DNA of 64,000 nt from Mycetocola miduiensis (GTDB taxonomy: Bacteria > Actinomycetota > Actinomycetes > Actinomycetales > Microbacteriaceae). Each line of letters starts with the position of its first letter. The first letter of the stretch is position 1. Positions 48,666 through 55,491 of the stretch are shown here, piece by piece. The stretch spans positions 250,550 through 314,549 of the forward strand of contig NZ_FOVM01000002.1 of NCBI RefSeq assembly GCF_900115155.1, in the 5' to 3' direction. The position numbers were made by a program, and so were the translations under genes. The notes below the pieces were generated by a model, which saw only the letters and a program-made list of their open reading frames with translations, was not told where the DNA came from and made no database searches.

Positions 48666-49025
48666 TCAGCCCCACCCGAGGGCGTGCAATTCGTCGTCGT
48701 CGATTCCGTAGAAGTGAGCGATTTCGTGCACGAGGGTGATGCGCACCTGCTCACGGAGCTCAGTGGCATCAGTGACGATGTGCAGCAGTGGCTCCCGGTA
48801 GATGCTGATCATGTCGGGGAGTTCACCGAAGCCGTACTGGCCTCGGTGGTCGAGAGAGACGCCGTGGTACAGGCCGAGCAGGTTGAGGGAGCCGTCCTCC
48901 GGGCGATCTTCGATCACGATGGCCACGTTGTCGAGACCGTTGACCATGTCGTCGGGGAGGCTGTCGAACACGTCGCCGACGAGGGCTTCGAAGGTGTCTG
49001 CATCCATGTCGACCATGTGCGTCAC
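48666..49025 (-). CDS. Zinicin-like metallopeptidase family protein
   Basis: A protein of about 119 residues of the small zinicin-like (DUF1025) family. The metal motif is VHEIAHFYGIDDDELHALGWG, with HExxH and a downstream Asp, near the C-terminus. The rest (FEALVGDVFDSLPDDMVNGLDNVAI and LLGLYHGVSL) is the conserved N-terminal part. No substrate is known for the family. The start is unclear among GTG 49025, ATG 49016 and ATG 49010; the ATG at 49010 gives the more usual length. It is downstream of tRNA-His on the same strand. Confidence 0.82.
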   Translation of the reverse strand: MTHMVDMDADTFEALVGDVFDSLPDDMVNGLDNVAIVIEDRPEDGSLNLLGLYHGVSLDHRGQYGFGELPDMISIYREPLLHIVTDATELREQVRITLVHEIAHFYGIDDDELHALGWG

Positions 49026-49066
49026 CGTTCTGGGCTGCTACCGCATTGCGCCTGGCGCTTGCTACT

Positions 49067-49129
49067 TGGGGTGAGTAACGGGGCTTGAACCCGCGACCTC
49101 GCTTTGGTGCTGAACCACAACCAGGCGCT
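49067..49129 (-). pseudogene. Decayed partial tandem copy of tRNA-His
   Basis: Bases 49054-49100 are identical over 47 bases to 49124-49170, an offset of 70. On the minus strand the copy holds the TTGTGGT anticodon loop, the T arm, the 3' acceptor strand and CCA, but lacks the 5' acceptor strand and D arm. It has a nine-base expansion in the anticodon 3' stem, so it cannot fold as a tRNA. Confidence 0.85.
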
Positions 49130-49136
49130 TGCTACT

Positions 49137-49213
49137 TGGGGTGAGTAACGGGGCTTGAACCCGCGACCTCCTGGACCACAACCAGGCGCTCTACCAACTG
49201 AGCTATACCCACC
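49137..49213 (-). tRNA. tRNA-His (GTG)
   Basis: A complete cloverleaf on the minus strand. The acceptor stem GTGGGTA pairs with TACTCAC, the anticodon arm is CCTGG-TTGTGGT-CCAGG with anticodon GTG, and the T loop is TTCAAGC. The extra G at -1 (from C49213) faces C73, the histidine identity pair, and CCA is encoded. Confidence 0.96.
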
Positions 49214-49261
49214 ATGCGCAACTCACGGCCGGGACCGTTCGATTGCAACTATGGAAGTCTA

Positions 49262-49882
49262 TTACACAATTCGGGTGTAGTTGTTCACTACGGTCGCTGC
49301 GACGGATTTGGCTTCGTCCGATGTCGGCCCTGGCAGAGGAACGAAGGCTGCCTCGCGGTAATACGCGAGTTCGCGGATCGATTCAAGGATGTCGGCGAGG
49401 GCGCGGTGGCCGCCGTCCTTCGCGGGCGCGTTGAAGTAGATCCGTGGGTACCAGCGACGGGCCAGTTCCTTGATGGAGGACACGTCGACGTTGCGGTAGT
49501 GCAGGTGCGAGTCGAGGCGAGGCATGAATTTCGCGAGGAATGCGCGGTCGGTGCCGATCGAGTTGCCGGCAAGTGGAGCCTTCTGCTCGTCGGGGACATG
49601 ACTGAGGATGTACTCGAGGGCCTGGAATTCGGCATCCGCGAGGCTGACGCCGTGGGGGATCTCCTCCAGGAGCCCGGATGACCGGTGCATGTTCGTCACG
49701 AACTCGCCCATGTTCTCAAGCGCGGAGGCGTCGGGCTTGATGACGATGCTGATTCCGTCGTCGATCGGTTTGAGGTCGAAATCGGTGATCACCACCGCGA
49801 TCTCCACCAGTTCATCGACAGCGAGGTCGAGCCCGGTCATTTCGCAGTCGATCCATACCAGGCGGTCGCTCACATTACTCAT
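49262..49882 (-). CDS. orn: Oligoribonuclease
   Basis: A 206-residue DEDDh 3'-5' exonuclease that degrades 2-5-nt RNA fragments to mononucleotides and clears pGpG. The four acidic residues and His are seen: WIDCEMTGLD (D and E) at the N-terminus, SIGTDRAFLAKFMP (D) in the middle, and DGGHRALADI (H and D) near the C-terminus. ATG 49882 is 6 bases after TAGCAT, so leaderless. The length is slightly above the usual 180 because of a C-terminal tail. Confidence 0.95.
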   Translation of the reverse strand: MSNVSDRLVWIDCEMTGLDLAVDELVEIAVVITDFDLKPIDDGISIVIKPDASALENMGEFVTNMHRSSGLLEEIPHGVSLADAEFQALEYILSHVPDEQKAPLAGNSIGTDRAFLAKFMPRLDSHLHYRNVDVSSIKELARRWYPRIYFNAPAKDGGHRALADILESIRELAYYREAAFVPLPGPTSDEAKSVAATVVNNYTRIV

Positions 49883-49888
49883 GCCCTA

Positions 49889-49894
49889 ATGCTA
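49889..49894 (-). promoter_or_regulatory. -10 hexamer of orn (leaderless)
   Basis: TAGCAT on the minus strand ends 6 bases before ATG 49882. Confidence 0.65.
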
Positions 49895-49987
49895 CTTGCG
49901 ACCTGCGACCTTCCCCGCCGACACCGGGGTTGGCCGGGTGACGCTGCGGCAACGGCACTGGTCGCTGCGGTATTCTGGGTTCTGCCC

Positions 49988-50060
49988 GCCTCCGTAGCTC
50001 AGGGGATAGAGCAGGAGCCTTCTAATCTCTTGGTCGCAGGTTCGAATCCTGCCGGGGGCA
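49988..50060 (+). tRNA. tRNA-Arg (TCT)
   Basis: A 73-base tRNA: acceptor GCCTCCG with CGGGGGC (one U-G pair), D arm GCTC...GAGC, anticodon loop CTTCTAA giving TCT (Arg, AGA codons), and T loop TTCGAAT, discriminator A. CCA is not encoded. The anticodon stem has one C-U mismatch next to the loop. Confidence 0.93.
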
Positions 50061-50183
50061 CTTTCAAAAACGCTTCGTCCCGTTCGTCTGACGCAGATGC
50101 AGGGTTTTCGGGATGCTAATCGACATGTGCGTCAGACGAACCACTTTCGGCGGATCTCCAGCAGCCTCGGTCACGATCGTCCA

Positions 50184-50699
50184 ATGAACCCATCGCTGCG
50201 TTTACGCCGGCCCGTTCCACTGCCCGCGGGTCGTGGGCAGGAGTCCGTGTGGGACTACCCGCGGCCACCACGCGTTGAGGCAAGTTCGGAACATGTGGCG
50301 ATCCGTCTCGGTGGCCGCGTGATCGCAGAAACGATGCGTGCGCTGAGGGTCCTCGAGACGAGTCATCCGCCCGTCTACTACCTGCCGAAAGATGCCTTCG
50401 CCGACGGAGTGCTAACGCCCACTGGTGGGTCGACGTGGTGCGAGTTCAAAGGCAAAGCGGAGTATTTCGACCTATCGGCGGGGGATGCCACGGTCCACCG
50501 CGGCGCCTGGCACTACCCGGCACCGAGGCGGGCTTTCGAACAACTCGTCGGCCTGGTGGCCGTCTACCCGGGCCTGATGGACTCGTGCGAAGTCGACGGC
50601 GAGATCGTTCGGCCCCAGGAAGGCGGCTTTTACGGCGGTTGGGTGACCTCGCGGATCGTCGGACCGTTCAAGGGGACGCCGGGGACGACGGGCTGGTAG
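50184..50699 (+). CDS. DUF427 domain protein
   Basis: A 171-residue protein of the DUF427 family, small all-beta proteins of unknown function. Family segments are [51 protein letters not shown] and the C-terminal [18 protein letters not shown]. Start ATG 50184; no strong ribosome-binding site is visible, and the frame extends upstream to 50097 through sequence lacking similarity. It follows tRNA-Arg by 124 bases and precedes nadE by 56 bases on the same strand. Confidence 0.8.
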   Translation: MNPSLRLRRPVPLPAGRGQESVWDYPRPPRVEASSEHVAIRLGGRVIAETMRALRVLETSHPPVYYLPKDAFADGVLTPTGGSTWCEFKGKAEYFDLSAGDATVHRGAWHYPAPRRAFEQLVGLVAVYPGLMDSCEVDGEIVRPQEGGFYGGWVTSRIVGPFKGTPGTTGW

Positions 50700-50742
50700 C
50701 CGCCGGGCGGCGTCTGGATACATGCCCGTAACCCGACGGCGG

Positions 50743-50748
50743 TACGTT
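50743..50748 (+). promoter_or_regulatory. -10 hexamer of nadE (leaderless)
   Basis: TACGTT ends 6 bases before ATG 50755, which selects this Met over the upstream in-frame ATG at 50722. Confidence 0.65.
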
Positions 50749-50754
50749 AACAGA

Positions 50755-51579
50755 ATGCGAGCGCTACAGGCACAGATCATTGCAGAGCTGGATGTCAAGC
50801 CCACCATCGACCCAGCCACCGAAGTGAGCAGGAGAGTCGACTTCCTGATCGACTACCTGCGGGCGACATCCGCCAAGGGTCTTGTCCTTGGCATCAGCGG
50901 CGGGCAGGATTCGAGCCTCGCCGGCCGGCTGTGCCAGTTGGCGGTCGAGAAGATGTCCGCCGACGGGACCCCTGCGACTTTCATCGCCGTGAGGTTGCCG
51001 TATGCCGTCCAGCACGATGAAGACGACGCCCAGCTGGCGCTGGAGTTCATTCGCCCGGCCCGCACCATCACGTTCAACGTGCGCAGCGCCGTGGATGCCG
51101 TCGAGGATGAATACGAGGCCGTCGCCGGCAAGCCACTCACCGACTTCCACAAGGGCAACGTCAAAGCTCGTACACGGATGATCGCGCAGTATGCGATCGC
51201 AGGCGAAGAAGGATGCCTCGTCGTCGGAACCGACCATGCCGCGGAAGCCGTTACGGGCTTCTACACGAAGTTCGGCGACGGAGGTGCCGACCTGCTGCCG
51301 CTGAGCGGCCTGTCGAAGCGGCAGGGTCGAGACCTCCTCGTATACCTCGGGGCACCGGACCGGTTGCACCAGAAACCGCCGACGGCAGACCTTCTGGACC
51401 GCAAGCCCGGACAGACCGACGAAGCGGACCTGGGGCTGGAGTACGAAGACATCGACGACTACCTCGAGGGCAAGACGGTTCCGGACGAGATCGCCGCCTC
51501 CATCGAGGCCCGCTTCCTCGCCACCCGGCACAAGCGCGCCACACCGGTCACCCCTGTCGACACCTGGTGGCGTTCCTGA
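50755..51579 (+). CDS. nadE: Ammonia-dependent NAD+ synthetase
   Basis: A 274-residue NAD synthetase, the last step from nicotinate adenine dinucleotide to NAD+. The PP-loop [14 protein letters not shown] is near residue 46, [13 protein letters not shown] follows at about 132, and [27 protein letters not shown] is the signature stretch. It lacks the N-terminal glutaminase domain, so it uses free ammonia, like E. coli NadE (275 residues). ATG 50755 is at leaderless spacing from TACGTT. It is closed by the hairpin at 51601. Confidence 0.95.
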   Translation: MRALQAQIIAELDVKPTIDPATEVSRRVDFLIDYLRATSAKGLVLGISGGQDSSLAGRLCQLAVEKMSADGTPATFIAVRLPYAVQHDEDDAQLALEFIRPARTITFNVRSAVDAVEDEYEAVAGKPLTDFHKGNVKARTRMIAQYAIAGEEGCLVVGTDHAAEAVTGFYTKFGDGGADLLPLSGLSKRQGRDLLVYLGAPDRLHQKPPTADLLDRKPGQTDEADLGLEYEDIDDYLEGKTVPDEIAASIEARFLATRHKRATPVTPVDTWWRS

Positions 51580-51600
51580 GTCAGGGCCTTCGCGCTTAAC

Positions 51601-51640
51601 GACAGAGGCGGTCCCGCAATCATGCGGTACCGCCTCTGTC
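51601..51640. terminator. Hairpin between convergent genes
   Basis: An 18-base stem (51601-51618 with 51623-51640, one mismatch) and a 4-base loop, between the convergent ends of nadE and the 51654 gene. There is no T run, so it is a shared transcription-stop or mRNA-stabilising hairpin, not a canonical terminator. Confidence 0.7.
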
Positions 51641-51653
51641 GTCCGGGAACCTG

Positions 51654-52364
51654 TCAGGCGAGTTTCTTCTCAGCCTCGGGGTCGGCAGCCGCGCGCTTGA
51701 CGTCCATCGCGGCGACGTCGTCCATCAGTTTCTGTGTGGTGGTGTCTGCGCTCGGGTAGGTTGCCGGCGTTACCGTCGGCTCGCCGGAATCAGTCGGTGT
51801 GAACTTCTCCCGCTTTTCACGAGCGGTCCACGCGTCCTGCTCGGCCGCAAGCGTCTTCTCGGATGCGGTGGCTTCAAACTTCCAGCGCTCGAGGTCGCTT
51901 TCGAAGACGCGACGGGTGCGTGAGGGGCGGGCCTGCCATTCGAGAAGGCGGTCGCGGAACTCGGCCCGGACGGCGGCGAGCTCGAAACCGAACGTTGCGG
52001 AATCGCGCTTCATCTCGGCCAGCTGGTGCGCGGCCCAGTTTGCGGCAACCGCAGCGCCCTTGACCGGCAGAAGTCGGAGCTGGATGTCAGCCTGTCCGGC
52101 CGCACGGTCGGCGATGAGCTGTTCCTGTGGGCTCAGCGAGTTCCACGAAGCAGCCTCGGTCGATGCGTCGATCAGGGCTGCGATAGCGGATGCCTTGAGG
52201 TCACGGTCACGCTGGTCGACCAGACGTCGCACAGCGGCTTTCGTGACGGCCGCGGCGAGAAGCGCCGAGACGAGTATTGCGAGAGCGACGACCGCGGCCA
52301 TGAACAGCACAGGTCGGGTGTCGGGTGCGGTCAGCCAGGCTACGAATTCATTCCACCATTCCAT
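51654..52364 (-). CDS. Membrane-anchored hypothetical protein, Ala/Glu-rich
   Basis: A 236-residue protein with one hydrophobic helix near the N-terminus (RPVLFMAAVVALAILVSALLAAAV, residues 17-40), then a mostly helical charged region (LVDQRDRDLKASAIAALIDAST and EMKRDSATFGFELAAVRAEFRDRLLEWQ) and an Ala/Asp-rich tail. Coiled-coil character is likely in the middle. ATG 52364 begins MEWWNEF; the longer frame upstream lacks credible sequence. Function unknown. It is convergent with nadE and lies 82 bases after the next gene on its strand, so co-transcription is possible. Confidence 0.65.
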   Translation of the reverse strand: MEWWNEFVAWLTAPDTRPVLFMAAVVALAILVSALLAAAVTKAAVRRLVDQRDRDLKASAIAALIDASTEAASWNSLSPQEQLIADRAAGQADIQLRLLPVKGAAVAANWAAHQLAEMKRDSATFGFELAAVRAEFRDRLLEWQARPSRTRRVFESDLERWKFEATASEKTLAAEQDAWTAREKREKFTPTDSGEPTVTPATYPSADTTTQKLMDDVAAMDVKRAAADPEAEKKLA

Positions 52365-52446
52365 GTGCCGAACGTTACCGCGCAACCCGCCCAGACCCGC
52401 GGCATTCGGGCCGTGTCGCGAATTGTCGGCTGCGACGTTGGAACGG

Positions 52447-52737
52447 TCACAGTGAGTGGAGGCAGTCCATCGCGTCGTCGATTCGCCAGAACTCGCCAAG
52501 CGTGTGGAACCGTGCGGACTGAGGTGCAAGGCGTTTGGCGATGAACATCGTGCCGTCGGCGTCGTTCCGGCGCTCGATGTGACCGAGAATGCGGCCGTCT
52601 GCCACGGTCGCACGCCAGAGGTCTTCCTTCACGCGGACGAGGTTGAGCCCGGTTCGGTGGCGGGCCACGTCTGGGCCGTTCGCCGTCGCGTCGAAGGGGG
52701 CTGCGACGGTCGGATGTGTCAGCGTCGTGAGTGTCAT
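52447..52737 (-). CDS. Small hypothetical protein, 96 aa
   Basis: A 96-residue soluble protein of unknown family. The C-terminal 55 residues have a compact pattern (LWRATVADGRILGHIERRNDADG, FIAKRLAP, FHTLGEFWRIDDAMDCL), suggesting a small alpha/beta domain. ATG 52737 has a strong AAGGAGG 6 bases upstream, a clear sign of a real gene. A TAGCGT hexamer at 52784-52789 on the minus strand is a possible -10 giving a leader of about 40 bases. Confidence 0.65.
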   Translation of the reverse strand: MTLTTLTHPTVAAPFDATANGPDVARHRTGLNLVRVKEDLWRATVADGRILGHIERRNDADGTMFIAKRLAPQSARFHTLGEFWRIDDAMDCLHSL

Positions 52738-53060
52738 TCTTCCTCCTTGCCTGCGGCCGGCCCCGGATTGATCTCGTGTTCCCACGCTAAACACCACCAC
52801 CGACATCCACTCGGTCACCCGGAGTGGGCGCACATAACTCCGCCAATCCGTGCGGGCTGTCGGCGTGCCGCGGGGTCCCGGTCCGGAACTACGCCGCCGA
52901 CCCTCGGCATCGCCGCCGTTCAGGCTGAGTTGTGACCACCGCGGCCGTGCGCAGAAGCTGAATATCGTCCCAGAGTGGCCGCTCACCAATCCTCCGGTAA
53001 CGCAAAGTCCCCGAATAGAAAGCTATTCGGGGACCTGGCGGCACTGGAACGGCTGCGAAC
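52738..53060. other. Intergenic gap (323 bases)
   Basis: No gene is supported here. It holds the probable promoter of the 52447 gene (TAGCGT at 52784-52789, minus strand) and the terminator at 53007-53034. I see nothing else. Confidence 0.6.
53007..53034 (-). terminator. Terminator of the downstream aldo/keto reductase gene
   Basis: A perfect 12-base stem (53007-53018 with 53023-53034) and 4-base loop, 27 bases after the minus-strand stop at 53061; on that strand it is followed by TTT. Confidence 0.8.
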
Positions 53061-54068
53061 CTAGTTCAGGCCTGTGCCGTCGACGGCAAACGGCTCGATG
53101 GCCTGCAGTTCCGCGTCGGTCAGTGGCGGCGCTTCGAGCGCGCCGACGTTCTGCTCCAGCTGCTTCACTGAACTCGCGCCGATGAGCGCCGACGTGACCT
53201 GCGGATGCCGCAACACCCAGGTGAGGGCAAGCTGGGCGAGGGTCTGGCCCCGGTCCCGCGCGATGCCGTCCAGCGCCCTGGCGCGCTCGAGGTAAGTTTC
53301 GTTCAGGTTCTCTGGCGACAGGAAGCGGCTGGTTGCTGCGCGGGAATCTGCCGGGACGTCTCCGCCGAGGTAACGGTCGGTGAGCAGCCCCTGGGCGAGC
53401 GGGGAGAACACGATCGCCCCCGCACCGACCTCGTCGAGGACGTCGAGCAGTCCGTTCTCGACGTGGCGGTTGAACATCGAGTAGCTGGGCTGGTGGATGA
53501 GCAACGGGATCCGGTGTTCAGCCAGCGCTGCCGCAGCCTTCCTGGTCTGCTCGGGGGAGTAGTTGGAGATTCCGGCGTACAGTGCACGCCCTGAGTTCAC
53601 CGCTGTGGCGAGTGCTCCCATCGTCTCTTCGATCGGGGTGTCCGGGTCGGGGCGGTGGGAGTAGAAGATGTCGACGTAGTCGAGACCGAGCCGCCCGAGG
53701 CTCTGGTCGAGCGAGGACAGCAGCGTCTTGCGGGAACCCCACTCGCCGTACGGGCCCGGCGCCATGTTGTAGCCGGCTTTGGTCGACACGATGATCTCGT
53801 CGCGGTGTGGTGCCAGGTCGGTGGCGAGGATGCGGCCGAAATTCTGCTCGGCTGAGCCGGGAGGCGGACCGTAGTTGTTTGCCAGGTCGAAGTGGGTGAT
53901 CCCGAGGTCGAAGGCCCGTCGGACGATGGCGCGCTGGGTCTCCCACGCGCGGGCATCGCCGAAGTTGTGCCAGAAGCCGAGGCTCACTCGGGGAAGGAGC
54001 AGACCGCTCCTCCCCGTCCTGGCGTACTGCATCGAGTCATAACGGTTTTCGGCGGCAACGTAGCTCAT
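53061..54068 (-). CDS. Aldo/keto reductase, YghZ/Kv-beta type
   Basis: A 335-residue aldo/keto reductase of the large YghZ-like group, some members of which reduce L-glyceraldehyde 3-phosphate and methylglyoxal. Tetrad residues: Asp and Tyr in FDLANNYGPPPG, Lys in VSTKAGYNM, and His in IFYSHRPD; the cofactor-binding end is SALIGASSVKQLEQNV. PGPYGEWGSRKTLLSSLDQSL is a YghZ-type segment. ATG 54068 is 6 bases after TAGCAT (leaderless). It is unrelated in subgroup to the shorter reductase at 4155. A terminator closes it at 53007. Confidence 0.9.
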   Translation of the reverse strand: MSYVAAENRYDSMQYARTGRSGLLLPRVSLGFWHNFGDARAWETQRAIVRRAFDLGITHFDLANNYGPPPGSAEQNFGRILATDLAPHRDEIIVSTKAGYNMAPGPYGEWGSRKTLLSSLDQSLGRLGLDYVDIFYSHRPDPDTPIEETMGALATAVNSGRALYAGISNYSPEQTRKAAAALAEHRIPLLIHQPSYSMFNRHVENGLLDVLDEVGAGAIVFSPLAQGLLTDRYLGGDVPADSRAATSRFLSPENLNETYLERARALDGIARDRGQTLAQLALTWVLRHPQVTSALIGASSVKQLEQNVGALEAPPLTDAELQAIEPFAVDGTGLN

Positions 54069-54074
54069 GACGCA

Positions 54075-54080
54075 ATGCTA
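54075..54080 (-). promoter_or_regulatory. -10 hexamer of the 54068 reductase gene (leaderless)
   Basis: TAGCAT on the minus strand ends 6 bases before ATG 54068. Confidence 0.6.
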
Positions 54081-54198
54081 GTGAGTTCGGCCGCTCGGCT
54101 GCCTGCTCAGGCGTCCTCCACGACGGATGCATGTGCGCCGCTTCTCCACGGATCCCGCGCAACGCCGTTCCCGGGCACGCCCCTCGAGCACACTCGAC

Positions 54199-54250
54199 AT
54201 GTGGTTCCCGAGCCGGCGATCCGGCACGAGGGTCGGCCCGGGAACCACAT
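54199..54250. repeat. Inverted repeat upstream of the SSB paralogue
   Basis: Perfect 12-base arms (54199-54210 and 54239-54250, ATGTGGTTCCCG and its complement) enclose a 28-base spacer that has its own small GCCGG/CCGGC hairpin (54212-54216 with 54221-54225). It ends 46 bases before the ATG at 54297 and could be a leader structure or an operator. Confidence 0.7.
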
Positions 54251-54296
54251 CCACGCCGGAGATCCCGGGCGTGCGTTGTCGAGGACGGAGCATCCA

Positions 54297-54845
54297 ATGA
54301 CCGACACCATCACCCTGACGGGGCTCGTCGCAACTGTTCCTTCCGTGGTGAACCAGGACGACAAGGTCCCATTCATCAGTTTCCGGTTGGCGTCGAACCA
54401 GCGGTACTTCGATCGCCGCACCTCCCAATGGGTCGCCGGAGACACGAACTGGTACACGGTGAGCGCGTTCCGGGCGCTCGCGGTGAACGCCGCGGCATCC
54501 GTGCACAAGGGTGACCGTGTGCTCGTCACGGGGAGGCTGAAGGTTCGGCGTTGGGAGGCCGGCGAGAAGAACGGGCTCTCGGTCGACGTCGAGGCGGACA
54601 GCATCGGGCATGACCTCATGTGGGGCACAGCCCGGTTCGAGCGGACCACACAGCGCGACCCAGCACCGCCGCCCGACATCCAGCCCGCGACCGTGTCGCC
54701 GTCGACGGATGGCGGCACACCCGTTCCGGACCTACCGACGACGTCTTCACAGGGCGGCCAGGAAGCGTGGGGCGTCACGGTCCCGGGGCGGCAGACGGAC
54801 GACCTCGTGGGCGCCTCCGCCGAGACGATCGATGTCCCGTTCTGA
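54297..54845 (+). CDS. Single-stranded DNA-binding protein (SSB paralogue)
   Basis: A 182-residue OB-fold protein like SSB. The OB fold fills residues 1-110 (ITLTGLVATVPSVVNQDD, ISFRLASNQRYFDR, WVAGDTNWYTVSAFRALAVNAAASVHKGDRVLVTGRLKVRRW), followed by a Pro/Thr/Ser-rich disordered tail ending ETIDVPF. The tail is not the classic acidic DDDIPF but ends in the similar hydrophobic VPF. Since the housekeeping ssb is usually next to rpsF/rplI, this is probably a second copy. GGAG lies 8 bases before ATG 54297. Confidence 0.85.
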   Translation: MTDTITLTGLVATVPSVVNQDDKVPFISFRLASNQRYFDRRTSQWVAGDTNWYTVSAFRALAVNAAASVHKGDRVLVTGRLKVRRWEAGEKNGLSVDVEADSIGHDLMWGTARFERTTQRDPAPPPDIQPATVSPSTDGGTPVPDLPTTSSQGGQEAWGVTVPGRQTDDLVGASAETIDVPF

Positions 54846-54864
54846 CCCGGGTGCGCTGCCTGCT

Positions 54865-54954
54865 TACGGGGCCGTGCCCGTCTACGGTGCCGTGCCCGTC
54901 TGCGGTGCCGTGCCCGCCAACGATGCCGTGCCCGCCTACGATGCCGTGCCCGCC
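54865..54954. repeat. 18-bp tandem repeat, five units
   Basis: Five units of 18 bp (54865-54882, 54883-54900, 54901-54918, 54919-54936, 54937-54954), sharing GATGCCGTGCCCG or GGTGCCGTGCCCG cores, with part of a sixth. They lie between the SSB-like gene and the lipoprotein gene, in no supported coding frame. The 18-bp period means one frame stays open through the array, but no start or ribosome-binding site supports translation. Confidence 0.85.
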
Positions 54955-55007
54955 TACGATGAAGGAGGCGCGGAACCTGCGCCGAAACCAGGCGGAAGGT
55001 CACAGGC

Positions 55008-55487
55008 ATGCGCAGCACCACAGGCACGGCCATCCGCCTCTTTCCCGCGGCCGTGGGGCTGGCTGTTGTGCTCACCGGATGCACCGCTCCGGCGGAATCG
55101 GATCCCGTGCGGCCGGGCTCCTCCTCATCGGCCACCACGGCTCCGACGTCGGCACCGACGTTCGACCCGAACGCGTCGGCTGAGGAGGCCATGGCGGTCT
55201 TCGACACCGTCAACACGGTCACCCTCGCGACGGATGCCGACGCAAACGGCCGCGCCTTCATCGACGGCCTCGCCGAGGCCGGTTTCGACAAGGCGACGAT
55301 GGAGCTCACCGCCGACGAGACGACGATCGGCAACGCCGCTGATTCGATCCAATTCTCCGTTCGCTGGGGTGAGTCCTGCCTGATCGGCCAGAACGGCTCG
55401 GCGGTCGGCGGCTACCACTCCACACTCGCCCCTGTGCTCGGGTCCGGTCGATGTCTCATCGGCAGTACACGGCCGATAGACTGGTAG
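55008..55487 (+). CDS. Small lipoprotein
   Basis: A 159-residue protein with a lipoprotein signal: basic MRSTTGTAIR, hydrophobic LFPAAVGLAVV and lipobox LTGC with Cys near residue 25. A Ser/Thr/Ala-rich linker precedes an 85-residue folded domain (FDTVNTVTLATDADANGRAFIDGLAEAGFDKATMELTADETTIG) with three cysteines counting the lipobox one. Function unknown; other short actinobacterial lipoproteins have this layout. GGAAGG precedes ATG 55008. Its last codons overlap the likely -10 TAGACT (55477-55482) of ettA. Confidence 0.78.
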   Translation: MRSTTGTAIRLFPAAVGLAVVLTGCTAPAESDPVRPGSSSSATTAPTSAPTFDPNASAEEAMAVFDTVNTVTLATDADANGRAFIDGLAEAGFDKATMELTADETTIGNAADSIQFSVRWGESCLIGQNGSAVGGYHSTLAPVLGSGRCLIGSTRPIDW

Positions 55488-55491
55488 CAAT

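Noticed and set aside
49067-49129. Second functional tRNA-His
   Set aside because: It lacks the 5' acceptor strand and D arm and has a disrupted anticodon stem.
51601-51640. Canonical Rho-independent terminator after nadE
   Set aside because: The stem is strong but no T run follows on either strand, so it is listed only as a shared hairpin.
54610-55383. Coding frame through the 18-bp tandem array
   Set aside because: No ribosome-binding site, it overlaps the SSB-like and lipoprotein genes in other frames, and repeats of any multiple of 3 keep a frame open by chance.
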